Shown: positions 27,470 to 35,361 of the stretch, one piece after another
How the letters are laid out: each line of letters starts with the position of its first letter
Position numbering within the stretch: position 1 is the stretch's first letter
Source: Myxococcales bacterium
GTDB taxonomy: Bacteria > Myxococcota_A > Polyangia > Fen-1088
Assembly: GCA_003158735.1 (NCBI GenBank)
Contig: PMLB01000194.1
Location: 47,054-87,669, forward strand
Length of the DNA stretch: 40,616 nt
Direction of reading: 5' to 3'
Program-made: the position numbers and the translations under genes
The notes under the pieces: model-generated
What the model was told of the DNA's origin: nothing
What the model saw: the letters and a program-made list of their open reading frames with translations, nothing else
Databases searched by the model: none

Positions 27470-28027
27470 ATGCGACGCGCGCACTCGTCGAAGAAGGCTG
27501 CACTCTGCCTTGCTACGTTTGTTTGCACGGGAGGATCACCTATCTTCCGCCACGCCCTGGCCGCCGCGCCCGACCACGCGATAGGCGCGCGGCCCGCGGG
27601 CTTGATCAGCGACCGTCGGCAAATCCCACCCGACCCGCTGGGCGGCCTGCCCGAAGAAGAGCCCGACCACAGGCCACGCGGACGCGACAAAGGAAGAAGC
27701 GGACAGAGTGCGGGAAGCAAGACGACATGCAGGCTTGAGGCAAAACCCGAGAGCGACCGCGAAGTCGGTGACCTGCGCGCAGCGGTCGCGGTCATTCAAC
27801 GTGGGCCGCGCACAGCGCCCTGCACCGCCGCACAGATGGCCAATCCCCTGCGCCTGCGCCTCTCCATCGACAGCGCGGGAAAGATCATGGCGGTCGAAAG
27901 ACTCTCCGGCGACGAGAAGCTGGGCGCCGACCTGGCGGCCAAGCTGGTGGGGCAAGTTTCCCAGTCAAAGGTCACCTCGGCCACCACAGGTGTTGCGCAG
28001 ATCCAATTCAGACGGGCATCGCGGTGA
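27470..28027 (+). CDS. Secreted protein with AgmX/TonB-C-like C-terminal domain, short paralogue of the VIT/VWA tail
   Basis: The 185-residue protein has a basic N-terminus and hydrophobic core (AALCLATFVCTGG), consistent with export. A Pro/Arg/Gly-rich, probably disordered stretch runs to about residue 85. The last 100 residues (LRLRLSIDSAGKIMAVERLSGDEKLGADL) align with the tail of the 852-residue protein downstream (LRLRITVDATGKVTKVERLAGDQVLAAAI). Both keep an early Cys and a CT/CA-type Cys before the first strand. The pattern resembles the AgmX/PglI C-terminal domain of myxobacteria. Function is unknown. The start has AGGAGG at good spacing. Confidence 0.7.
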   Translation: MRRAHSSKKAALCLATFVCTGGSPIFRHALAAAPDHAIGARPAGLISDRRQIPPDPLGGLPEEEPDHRPRGRDKGRSGQSAGSKTTCRLEAKPESDREVGDLRAAVAVIQRGPRTAPCTAAQMANPLRLRLSIDSAGKIMAVERLSGDEKLGADLAAKLVGQVSQSKVTSATTGVAQIQFRRASR

Positions 28028-28063
28028 GTTGACTCTTCCAGCAGACCAGACCAGACTAAGTCT

Positions 28064-28339
28064 GTGAAATCGATCAACGTCCAGCAGGCCAAGACCCATC
28101 TCTCGCGCCTGCTTGAGGAAGCCTTGGCCGGTGAAGAAATCGTGATCGCCAAAGCCGGACGTCCCTACGTCAAGCTGGTGCCCTGCCCGCCCGACCGAAC
28201 AGCACGTTCGCTGGGTGGATGGGAAGGCAAGGTCCGCATGGCTGACGACTTCGATGAAACACCCGCGAACGTGCTCAAGCTCTTCGAGGGTGGCCCCGTC
28301 CCCGCGGCCAAACCGCGCCCGCGCCGCGGTGCCAAGTGA
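28064..28339 (+). CDS. Type II antitoxin, Phd/YefM family
   Basis: The 91-residue protein opens with KSINVQQAKTHLSRLLEEALAGEEIVIAKAGRPYVKLVP, a typical Phd/YefM DNA-binding fold. The GTG at 28064 has only a weak ribosome site. The C-terminal third would wrap the toxin. Its stop overlaps the start of the PIN toxin gene (GTGA), the usual coupled arrangement. It would neutralise the toxin and repress its own operon. The pair sits between two secreted-protein genes that share upstream and C-terminal sequence. Confidence 0.9.
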   Translation: MKSINVQQAKTHLSRLLEEALAGEEIVIAKAGRPYVKLVPCPPDRTARSLGGWEGKVRMADDFDETPANVLKLFEGGPVPAAKPRPRRGAK

Positions 28340-28713
28340 AGCTGCTCCTCGACACGCACGCCCTGCTGTGGGCACTCGCACGCCCTGGCGAGTTGGCACC
28401 TGAGGCGCGCCGCCGCCTACAGGATCCGAGCAACACGGTCTTCGTCAGCGTGGCCTCGGCATGGGAGATGGAGATCAAGCGCGCTCTGGGCAAGCTCGAT
28501 GCCCCCGATGACTTGTCGGAACAGATGCAACGCCAACGTTTCGCTGAGCTTCCCGTGCGACTCCGCCACATTCAGGCCCTGCAGGGCCTTCCCGCCCTGC
28601 ACCGCGATCCCTTCGATCGACTGTTGGTCGCCCAGGCTCTGGCCGATGAGCTGGTCGTGTTGACACGAGACGCGCGGATTCGCGCCTATCCGATTCGTTC
28701 GCTCGCGTGCTGA
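28336..28713 (+). CDS. PIN-domain toxin, VapC-like ribonuclease
   Basis: The 125-residue protein is a PIN domain of the COG3744 kind. Acidic catalytic residues are in LLLDTHALLWAL, in the Glu of SAWEMEIKRALGKL, and in HRDPFDRLLVAQALADELVVLTRDARI. These toxins cleave RNA with Mg2+. The GTG start overlaps the antitoxin stop by 4 bp. All expected acidic positions are present, so it looks intact. Confidence 0.9.
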   Translation: MKLLLDTHALLWALARPGELAPEARRRLQDPSNTVFVSVASAWEMEIKRALGKLDAPDDLSEQMQRQRFAELPVRLRHIQALQGLPALHRDPFDRLLVAQALADELVVLTRDARIRAYPIRSLAC

Positions 28714-28784
28714 AGATCCTTTCCCCTCGCCGCGCGTTCTAGGACCTATCGCCCCACTGCATTCCGGGGCAGGAGGTTCCTACC
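28714..28784 (+). promoter_or_regulatory. Upstream element copy B (before the VIT/VWA gene)
   Basis: AGATC, 11 nt, CCGCGCGTTC, then AGGACCTA and CCCC, ending in CCGGGGCAGGAGG 8 nt before ATGCG. Same order and same 11-nt spacing as copy A at 27389; the later spacer is shorter by about ten bases. It begins right after the PIN toxin stop. Confidence 0.55.
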
Positions 28785-31343
28785 ATGCGTTGCACGAGAA
28801 CTCTGAGACTGGTTGACGTTCTGTCCCTCGGCTGTCTTCTGGCTTGCATGCCCACGGGTCGCGCGGCTGGCGAGTCAGGCGATGGCTCTGGCAAACCCAT
28901 GGCCAAGAGCCCGGCCGCTGTGCTCAAGGGACTGCACAACACGGGCGGTGTCGGGTTTGCCTACAGCCAAGGCGATCAGGCGGACCAGGCCGACGATCAC
29001 ACGCTGGCGCCGTACTTCTACGTGGCGGGAGGCAATCCAGAGACCGAGCGCCTGCCACTCAAGGAAACGCGCGCCGAGGTGGACATCGCCGGGGTCATCG
29101 CAGCGGTGAAGGTGCACCAGGTTTTCGAGAACAGCGCCGGCAAGCCCATCGAGGCGGTGTACGTGTTCCCGGCCTCGACCCGGGCCGCTGTGCACGCCAT
29201 GCGCATGAAGATTGGCGCGCGCACCATCGAGGCCCATATCGCGCGCAAGCAAGAGGCACGCGCCGAGTACGAGGCGGCCAAGCGCGCCGGCCAGCGAGCC
29301 TCGCTGCTGGAACAAGAGCGGCCCAATGTCTTCACCACCAGCGTCGCCAACATCATGCCGGGCGACCGCATCGAGGTGGAACTGGACTACAGCGAGATGA
29401 TCCTGCCCGACAACGCCACCTACGAATTTGTCTATCCGACGGTGGTGGGTCCGCGCTACGTCGGCGGGGCCAACCCCAAGACCGATCAGTGGATGGCCAA
29501 TCCCCATCTGTCCGAGGGCGAGAAGGAGCCCTACACCTTTGACATCAAGGTCCACATGCAGACCGGCATCGCGCTCAAAGAGGTTTCGTCGCCCTCGCAC
29601 AAGATCGCAGTCAGCTATGCCGGGCCCACCACCGCTGACATCCGGCTGGACCCAACCGGCGGCGGCAACAAGGACTTCGTGCTGCGCTATCGTCTGGCCG
29701 GCGACAAGATCGAAACCGGCCTGCTGCTGTATCAAGAACCGTCCGCGGATCGAGGAAATGAAAAGTTCTTCGCCCTGCTGATGGAGCCACCGCGCAGGCC
29801 CAGCGACGCCGACATCCCGCCACGCGAGTACATCTTCCTGCTCGACGTGTCCGGCTCCATGCACGGGTTCCCGCTCGACACGGCCAAGGCCCTCATGCGC
29901 GAGCTGCTGTTGCGACTGCGGCCCACCGACCACTTCAACCTGGCGCTTTTCTCGGGCGCAAACTACGTGTGGAGCCCGTCGGGATCCAAGTCGGCCAATG
30001 AAAAGAACATCCGCGAGGGGCTGGACGTGATCCTGCACCAGAGCGGCGGTGGCGGCACCGAATTGATGGGCGGTTTGCAGGCGGCCTACGCGATTCCGTC
30101 CTTGGGTCGGGGAACCTCGCGCACCGTGGTGGTGATCACCGACGGCTACGTGGGCGTGGAAGCGCAGGCCTTTCGCTTCATCCGCGAACGGCTGGACCAC
30201 GCCAACCTGTTTGCCTTCGGCATCGGCTCCTCGGTCAACCACGGGCTCATCGAGGGCATGGCGCGCGCCGGGTTGGGCGAGCCGTTCGTGGTGGCCTGTC
30301 CGGAAAAGGCCGCGGCTGAGGCGGAAAAACTCCGCCACATGATCGAGCGCCCAGTACTCACCGACATCGAGGTGCGCATGCAGGGCTTTGACGCCTACGA
30401 CGTGGCGCCCGAGAAGGTGCCTGACCTACTGGCCGAGCGGCCGCTGCTGCTCTTCGGCAAGTACAAAGGCGACCGGCCGGGTCAGATCACAATCACTGGC
30501 CGCAACGGCCGAGGGAAATTCGGCAACAGTATCGATCTCCGTCCGGCCGACGCGCGCCGGGGAAACGCGGCCCTGCGTGCACTGTGGGCGCGCAAGTGGG
30601 TCGAGATTCTGGAAGACGAGCTGCACATGGGCGGAGGCCAGGAGGTCGAAGCCGCGATCACCGGTCTCGGCCTGAGCTATAGCCTGCTGACTCCCTTCAC
30701 TTCGTTCGTGGCGATTGACTCGCAAGTCGCCAATCGCACCGGCCAGGCAGAAACCGTACGCCAACCGCTGCCCATGCCTGAAGGCGTATCGAATCTCGCG
30801 ATTGGATCAAAGGGAGGCGGGCAAGGGCTGGGAGGCATCGCCTACTCGCACGCCACGGGCGCACCGGCAGCCTTCCCACAGCGTGCAATGAAGCGCGCAG
30901 AGACGCAGCGGGCGTATGCCCCGGCGCCGGCTTCTGTCGAGCCCAGTCCGCCGATCTCGGAACTTACTTCCACTGCGCTAGCGGACGGCAAGAGCCGAGC
31001 CGGGCACGATCTCGCCAAGAGCAGCGACAAGGTCGCCCAGGACGAAAAGACGCCGGTGTGTTCGGTGAAGGTGATACCCGGCAAGAGTCACAGCCTGGGC
31101 GACAGCGCGGCTCTGCTGGCGGTCATTCGCCGCGTGGCTGAGCAACAAGGCTGCGCAAAAGCTGGCCGCACGCTCCGTCTGCGCATCACGGTGGACGCAA
31201 CGGGAAAAGTCACCAAGGTCGAGCGTCTAGCCGGTGACCAAGTCCTCGCCGCTGCCATCACGGGCAAGCTGACCGACGCATCCTCGACGACCACGGCCAA
31301 GTCAGCGCGCGAGGGAACGCTGGAGGTGACAATCAAGTTCTGA
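28785..31343 (+). CDS. VIT and VWA domain secreted protein with AgmX-like C-terminal domain
   Basis: The 852-residue protein has a signal peptide (LSLGCLLACMPTGRAAG), possibly a lipoprotein signal at LLAC. A VIT domain follows (about 75-200: VHQVFENSAGKPIEAVYVFP, ARKQEARAEYEAAKRAGQ, VANIMPGDRIEVELDYSE). The VWA domain (about 345-520) has an intact MIDAS DVSGSMHG and VVVITDGYVG. After LSLLTPFTSFVAI-type sequence comes a Ser/Pro linker, then a 95-residue tail shared with the gene at 27470. VIT/VWA proteins are envelope proteins thought to mediate metal-dependent protein contacts. No sortase or exosortase signal is seen at the C-terminus. The start is backed by AGGAGG. Confidence 0.88.
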   Translation: MRCTRTLRLVDVLSLGCLLACMPTGRAAGESGDGSGKPMAKSPAAVLKGLHNTGGVGFAYSQGDQADQADDHTLAPYFYVAGGNPETERLPLKETRAEVDIAGVIAAVKVHQVFENSAGKPIEAVYVFPASTRAAVHAMRMKIGARTIEAHIARKQEARAEYEAAKRAGQRASLLEQERPNVFTTSVANIMPGDRIEVELDYSEMILPDNATYEFVYPTVVGPRYVGGANPKTDQWMANPHLSEGEKEPYTFDIKVHMQTGIALKEVSSPSHKIAVSYAGPTTADIRLDPTGGGNKDFVLRYRLAGDKIETGLLLYQEPSADRGNEKFFALLMEPPRRPSDADIPPREYIFLLDVSGSMHGFPLDTAKALMRELLLRLRPTDHFNLALFSGANYVWSPSGSKSANEKNIREGLDVILHQSGGGGTELMGGLQAAYAIPSLGRGTSRTVVVITDGYVGVEAQAFRFIRERLDHANLFAFGIGSSVNHGLIEGMARAGLGEPFVVACPEKAAAEAEKLRHMIERPVLTDIEVRMQGFDAYDVAPEKVPDLLAERPLLLFGKYKGDRPGQITITGRNGRGKFGNSIDLRPADARRGNAALRALWARKWVEILEDELHMGGGQEVEAAITGLGLSYSLLTPFTSFVAIDSQVANRTGQAETVRQPLPMPEGVSNLAIGSKGGGQGLGGIAYSHATGAPAAFPQRAMKRAETQRAYAPAPASVEPSPPISELTSTALADGKSRAGHDLAKSSDKVAQDEKTPVCSVKVIPGKSHSLGDSAALLAVIRRVAEQQGCAKAGRTLRLRITVDATGKVTKVERLAGDQVLAAAITGKLTDASSTTTAKSAREGTLEVTIKF

Positions 31344-31886
31344 TCCACGAGCAAGTGGTGCCGATTCGCATGGGCGGGAGGGCACGAACCGACAAACGTG
31401 CTCTCCAGTCTCCCCGAGCAGAACGATCCGTTCGCTCCTGCCCTGAGCGCATGGCGTTACCGAGACTCGCTTGGGCGAGCGCCTGGAGATTGTGCTGGCG
31501 CGTAACTCCGACGGACCACTGGCGGACAGGAATGGTGGGGAGAGTGAGAGCGCGTTGCTGGCCTCCAAGACGTCGTTGGTCAGGGAGTTACAGCTTGTTC
31601 TTCTCCAGCTTGTTGTGCTTGACGGCCGGCAGCCGACAATACGAAGCTGGCACGCGAGCGGGGGAACCCTCGGCCGCATCCTCCTGCCGGAGGGGAAACG
31701 GGATCGGCTCACCTAACGATCTTAGCTTCTGCACGCCAGGCCGAAGTTGTTTTGTATGCGCCACCACGCCTTGCTGCTGCGCGAACAGGCCGTTTCGGCC
31801 ATGGACCTGCCGCTGCTCGCGATCTCGGTCGCAGCGAGCTGACTAGGATCGCAGGCGCGAACTGATTCCTCTGTCCGAGTCATCCT
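31344..31886 (+). other. 543-bp region without an intact gene; possible decayed coding sequence
   Basis: Three short reading-frame pieces on the plus strand look coding but lie in different frames. One starts at GTG 31398 (PEQNDPFAPALSAWRYRDSL) and stops after about 35 codons. One covers 31471-31716 (GERLEIVLARNSDGPLADRN). One lies near 31738-31860 (RQAEVVLYAPPRLAAARTGR). None matches a family I know and none has a ribosome site. The region may hold the promoter of the cytochrome operon. No clear promoter or terminator can be read. Confidence 0.3.
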
Positions 31887-33299
31887 TTGCTGTTTTGGCC
31901 GTTCACCCTTTTCGCGACCCTCGCCCTACCGGCATCCGGTGATGCGACGGTGCAGCTACCGGTCGAGCCCGCGCCCGCGTGGTCGGGCGAGCTGTCGCTG
32001 GTGCAGGAGTATCGCGTGCGAGAGGCCCCGTCTGGGTCAGCCGACACGTCCGGGGTGCTGGGGGTGCCAGTCGCCGTCAACCCGAGAACCGACCACGATC
32101 TGCGGCTGACTCTCGATGGGCAAGGCAGGGGCTTTCGCGATCGGCTGCAAGGCCAGATCTCGGCTGCGCTGTGGTGGGACATGGACGGCCATGTGCCGAC
32201 CGGCCAGCCCGGCCAGACCGACCTGTTCGGCGAGTTTTCTGACTACCGCCAGCCCCTCTTCGTGGTCTACGCCCTTTCGGCCGAATGGCGGCACAGCTTT
32301 CCGCTGGAATACCTACGCCTCGGCCGGCAAGTAAGCGAGCATGGCTTGCCCATCACATTCGACGGAGGATCGCTCGGCCTGCGCCTGTGGGAACGCCAGC
32401 TCTCGCTGTTTGGCTACGCGGGACGGACGGTGCACTTCTTCGAGACCCAGCCGGGACTGTTCGAGAACTGGGTGACGTGTGCAGGCGCGGTCTATCGGCC
32501 GAGCGAACACATTCGGCTCGAAGCCGACTCGCGCTTCGAGCACGACACCGTCATTTCCCGGGACGTACCGCAAAGGGTCTGGGTATATGCCCATTCCTAT
32601 GGTCTGACCCTGTCGACGCGCTTCCAAGAAAGCTGGGGCAAACTCTTCGTGCGCGGCCTCGACCGCAGCGCATCCCACGCCGGGGGCGCCTTGCGCCTCG
32701 CCTTTCCGTCGCTCGCCGCAGGGATCGACGCTCAGGCGAGCGCGCAGCTGCGAACCCTGGGCGAGATCAGCGAGAACGAAAACCCGTTCTACTCACTGCT
32801 CGGCCCCAGCCTGCCCAACCTGCGCGCCCGAGTCGAAGTCTGGAAGGAAACCGCGCTCGGCCAGCTCACCACGCTCGGCCTGCGCGCGGGGTGGCGCGTG
32901 CGCCAGCTTCTGCGTGGGACCGAGGGCCCATTCAACCGCAATTTCGGCGGCATCTACTTTCAGAGCGAACTCAACGACCTGGCGGTCAAGGGTCTCTTCG
33001 CCACGGGAATCCTGGAGTGGAACTACGTGCCCTGGTCAGTGAGCAGGGACTCGTTTCTGGCGCTCGGGGGATCGGCCGGCTACTCCGTCCGCAGAATCAA
33101 GGTCGAAGCCGGCACCTACTATCAGCGCTGGAAGGTCAACTACTACCGCGATGTAGAAGAGCTGCAGAACGCCCGCACCGTGTACGCAAGCGCCGGGGTT
33201 CGCGCCCTGCCCTGGCTGGAGCTGCGCGCACGCTACACCTTGGAGATCGTCGACCGGTACATTCAATCGGCGTTCTTCTCGATTCGGGAGGATCTGTGA
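31887..33299 (+). CDS. Outer-membrane beta-barrel, candidate porin of an electron-transfer conduit
   Basis: The 470-residue product starts at a TTG at 31887 with no good ribosome site; an in-frame stop at 31863 rules out a much longer form. The leader FWPFTLFATLALPASG lacks positive charge, so the true N-terminus is uncertain. The mature part is made of alternating amphipathic strands with many Tyr, Trp, Arg and Gly (LRLGRQVSEHGL, TLSTRFQESWGKLFVRG, RRIKVEAGTYYQRWKVNYY) and no globular motif. This is typical of large barrels. It is the first gene of a packed operon with three cytochrome genes, the position taken by MtrB- or OmbB-type porins in known conduits. Sequence alone does not show homology to either. 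Its stop overlaps the next gene by 4 bp. Confidence 0.7.
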   Translation: MLFWPFTLFATLALPASGDATVQLPVEPAPAWSGELSLVQEYRVREAPSGSADTSGVLGVPVAVNPRTDHDLRLTLDGQGRGFRDRLQGQISAALWWDMDGHVPTGQPGQTDLFGEFSDYRQPLFVVYALSAEWRHSFPLEYLRLGRQVSEHGLPITFDGGSLGLRLWERQLSLFGYAGRTVHFFETQPGLFENWVTCAGAVYRPSEHIRLEADSRFEHDTVISRDVPQRVWVYAHSYGLTLSTRFQESWGKLFVRGLDRSASHAGGALRLAFPSLAAGIDAQASAQLRTLGEISENENPFYSLLGPSLPNLRARVEVWKETALGQLTTLGLRAGWRVRQLLRGTEGPFNRNFGGIYFQSELNDLAVKGLFATGILEWNYVPWSVSRDSFLALGGSAGYSVRRIKVEAGTYYQRWKVNYYRDVEELQNARTVYASAGVRALPWLELRARYTLEIVDRYIQSAFFSIREDL

Positions 33300-34018
33300 G
33301 GAGCCGCCTCCGCCCACTCCTGCCACTGGCCGGAATCCTGGTATTTGGCGGACTGGGCTGCCAGCGCAGCCCACTTGGCGACGGTCTCCCGGGCAAGCTG
33401 GACTGTTCCTCGTGCCATGGCAACAAGGACAATGCGGCTCCCCCGCTGGCGCTCAACGGATCGACCAGCACGAGCGACATCGGCGTGGGCGCCCACCAGT
33501 CCCACATGACAGGGGGAACAATTTCCGCCCCAGTCGCCTGTACAGAATGCCACCCGGTGCCCACCTTGATGAACGGTGACGACCATCCGGATTCACTGGC
33601 GCGTGGGACGGTGACGCAATTCCTCGGCCCGCTGGCGCAGACTGGAGGGGCGACTCCGGCCTGGAACCGAAGCAAGGAAACCTGCACCAACACCTACTGT
33701 CATGGCGCCACCCTGCCCGGCACGTTCAAACCAGCGACTCCGCTTTGGACTAAAGTCGACGGCTCGCAAATCAAGTGCAATTCGTGCCACGGCGTCTTGC
33801 CGGCGGATCTGGGCGGTTCGCACCCGTTGCATACCGCATACACCTGCGACACCTGCCACACCCGGGTGACTTCTGCCGACTTGACCATCACCCACCGAGA
33901 CCTTCACGTCGACGGTGAAGTCGACGTCAGCATGGCGGTAGGCAGCTGGGATCCGGTGACCAGGACCTGCGCGGACACCGACACCGCCAACGGCTGTCAT
34001 GGGAGCAATCCATGGTGA
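33296..34018 (+). CDS. Multihaem cytochrome c lipoprotein with CX4CH motif (GSu_C4xC__C2xCH type)
   Basis: The GTG at 33296 overlaps the barrel gene stop and has GGGAGG upstream, giving 240 residues. The leader ends VFGGLGC/QRS, a good lipobox. Haem motifs are CSSCH, CTECH, CNSCH and CDTCH, plus one CX4CH (CTNTYCHG). A last CX8CH near the C-terminus may not bind haem. CX4CH followed by CX2CH is the Geobacter-type repeat described as GSu_C4xC__C2xCH. Scattered single His residues (GAHQSH, THRDLH) could be distal ligands. It is likely on an outer-membrane face as a redox partner of the barrel. The ORF track hides it in a longer shadow ORF from 32285. Confidence 0.88.
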   Translation: MRSRLRPLLPLAGILVFGGLGCQRSPLGDGLPGKLDCSSCHGNKDNAAPPLALNGSTSTSDIGVGAHQSHMTGGTISAPVACTECHPVPTLMNGDDHPDSLARGTVTQFLGPLAQTGGATPAWNRSKETCTNTYCHGATLPGTFKPATPLWTKVDGSQIKCNSCHGVLPADLGGSHPLHTAYTCDTCHTRVTSADLTITHRDLHVDGEVDVSMAVGSWDPVTRTCADTDTANGCHGSNPW

Positions 34019-35361
34019 CCACGCAGAAACCTCCCCCGCTGCCGCCCATGAATGGCAGTGGCCGCCCGTCCCTTCCCTTCGGGCCGGATGCGGGTCGAGC
34101 AGGCAGTGCTCACCAACCTACGGTCGCGGCCGACCGCGGGGATTCGGGTTTCGACCGCCAACTGGCCAGCTTGTTCGGCGAAAGCGTGTTCGGGCCCTGG
34201 CTCGATCCGGGACAGTATCTGGGCGCGACCCGCACGACCCGACGGCATGGTGCTCCCTTCCGGCGACTCGCCCTGCTGACTCTTGTCCTCTGCGTGGGAG
34301 CTGCAGCTGGCTGGATTGTGCGCGCCGGCCTTTCGCGCCGCACGGTCGAAGACCGTGAGCATGTCGCGCGCAATCTGGCGAGCTTTCTCAAAGAGGGTGA
34401 ACTGGATCGGGCCGCGCAATTCCTCACGCTTCTGCGTGGCGCGAATGCCCCTCTCGACCCGCACGATGCTCACCTCGACCTCATGATCCGCGCCGAGGCG
34501 GCTCTGTACCGGTACCAGGATGCTGACCCCGAACGCCTCGCCCGCATCAGGCCCTATCTGTCATCGGTGGCGACCGCGCCCGCATCCGGGCAGCGAATCC
34601 TGGCCAGCCTGGCCGTGGCGTCACGGCAAGAGCGGGCCGCGCGCTTGGCTCTACTGGAGTCGATGCGCCCGGCTTTCGATCAAGATCCCGAGTTCCACTA
34701 TCTGCTGGCCACCGCCCTCGAATACCAGGGCGACGTGAAGGCGGCTCGGCAGGCTTGGGATCGAGGCTTCGAGCTCGGGCCCCTGTGGCTCGCCCACCGC
34801 TACGAACAAGCCTGGTTCGAGGCTCGCCAAGGCAAAGCGGAAGCGGTCAGCAAGCTGGTCGGCCGACTCGTGCTCGTCGCGCCCGAGTCGGCGTGGACCG
34901 GTTTGGCCTCGGAACAGTTCGCCGGCGCACGGGTTGCCAAGCCTGATATCGCCCCGGCGGCTGCGTCGGCGCACCCAACCCCGGCGGTCGCGCTCTATCA
35001 TCAGAATCTCGCTCTAGCCCAAGCCCAGGTGCGCGCCGGCGATCCCATCGCGGGCCGGCGCAGTCTCGGCCAGGCGATTGCGGCGGTGAATGGCCAAGCG
35101 CCCTTCGTGCTTGATGCGTTCGACTGGCTGGTCGAGGCCAAGGCCATGGGGCTGGCGCGCGACCTGACGGCGTTCGAGACCTGGCCGCGACATTCCGAGC
35201 TGGCCGACGCGCGAGTCGCCCGACTGGCCGAGCCCGAGCATCGCCCGGCCGACAATCCGCCGGCCGTATCCGAGTCACAGGCCACGCCTAAGCAGCAGGT
35301 CAAGAAGCCCAGCCGGGGCAAGAAGGCCAAGACAAAAGCAAAGGCGCGACGTAGGAAATGA
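34012..35361 (+). CDS. TPR-like membrane-anchored protein within the cytochrome operon
   Basis: The 449-residue protein starts at ATG 34012 (overlap of 7 bp with the cytochrome gene; GTG 34015 possible). A Pro/Gly-rich cytoplasmic part of about 80 residues is followed by one membrane helix (LALLTLVLCVGAAAGWIV). A large helical periplasmic region then shows TPR-like pairs (FHYLLATALEYQGDVKAARQAWDRGFELGP, ALYHQNLALAQAQVRAGDPIAGRRSL). The tail is Lys/Arg-rich (KKPSRGKKAKTKAKARRRK). It has no haem motif. It may scaffold or assemble the conduit, but that is inference. The stop overlaps the 27-haem cytochrome start by 4 bp. Confidence 0.7.
   Translation: MVTTQKPPPLPPMNGSGRPSLPFGPDAGRAGSAHQPTVAADRGDSGFDRQLASLFGESVFGPWLDPGQYLGATRTTRRHGAPFRRLALLTLVLCVGAAAGWIVRAGLSRRTVEDREHVARNLASFLKEGELDRAAQFLTLLRGANAPLDPHDAHLDLMIRAEAALYRYQDADPERLARIRPYLSSVATAPASGQRILASLAVASRQERAARLALLESMRPAFDQDPEFHYLLATALEYQGDVKAARQAWDRGFELGPLWLAHRYEQAWFEARQGKAEAVSKLVGRLVLVAPESAWTGLASEQFAGARVAKPDIAPAAASAHPTPAVALYHQNLALAQAQVRAGDPIAGRRSLGQAIAAVNGQAPFVLDAFDWLVEAKAMGLARDLTAFETWPRHSELADARVARLAEPEHRPADNPPAVSESQATPKQQVKKPSRGKKAKTKAKARRRK

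Noticed and set aside
28875-30338. 487-residue minus-strand ORF
   Set aside because: It lies fully inside the VIT/VWA gene, whose domains and MIDAS motif are clear. The antisense product has no recognisable fold.
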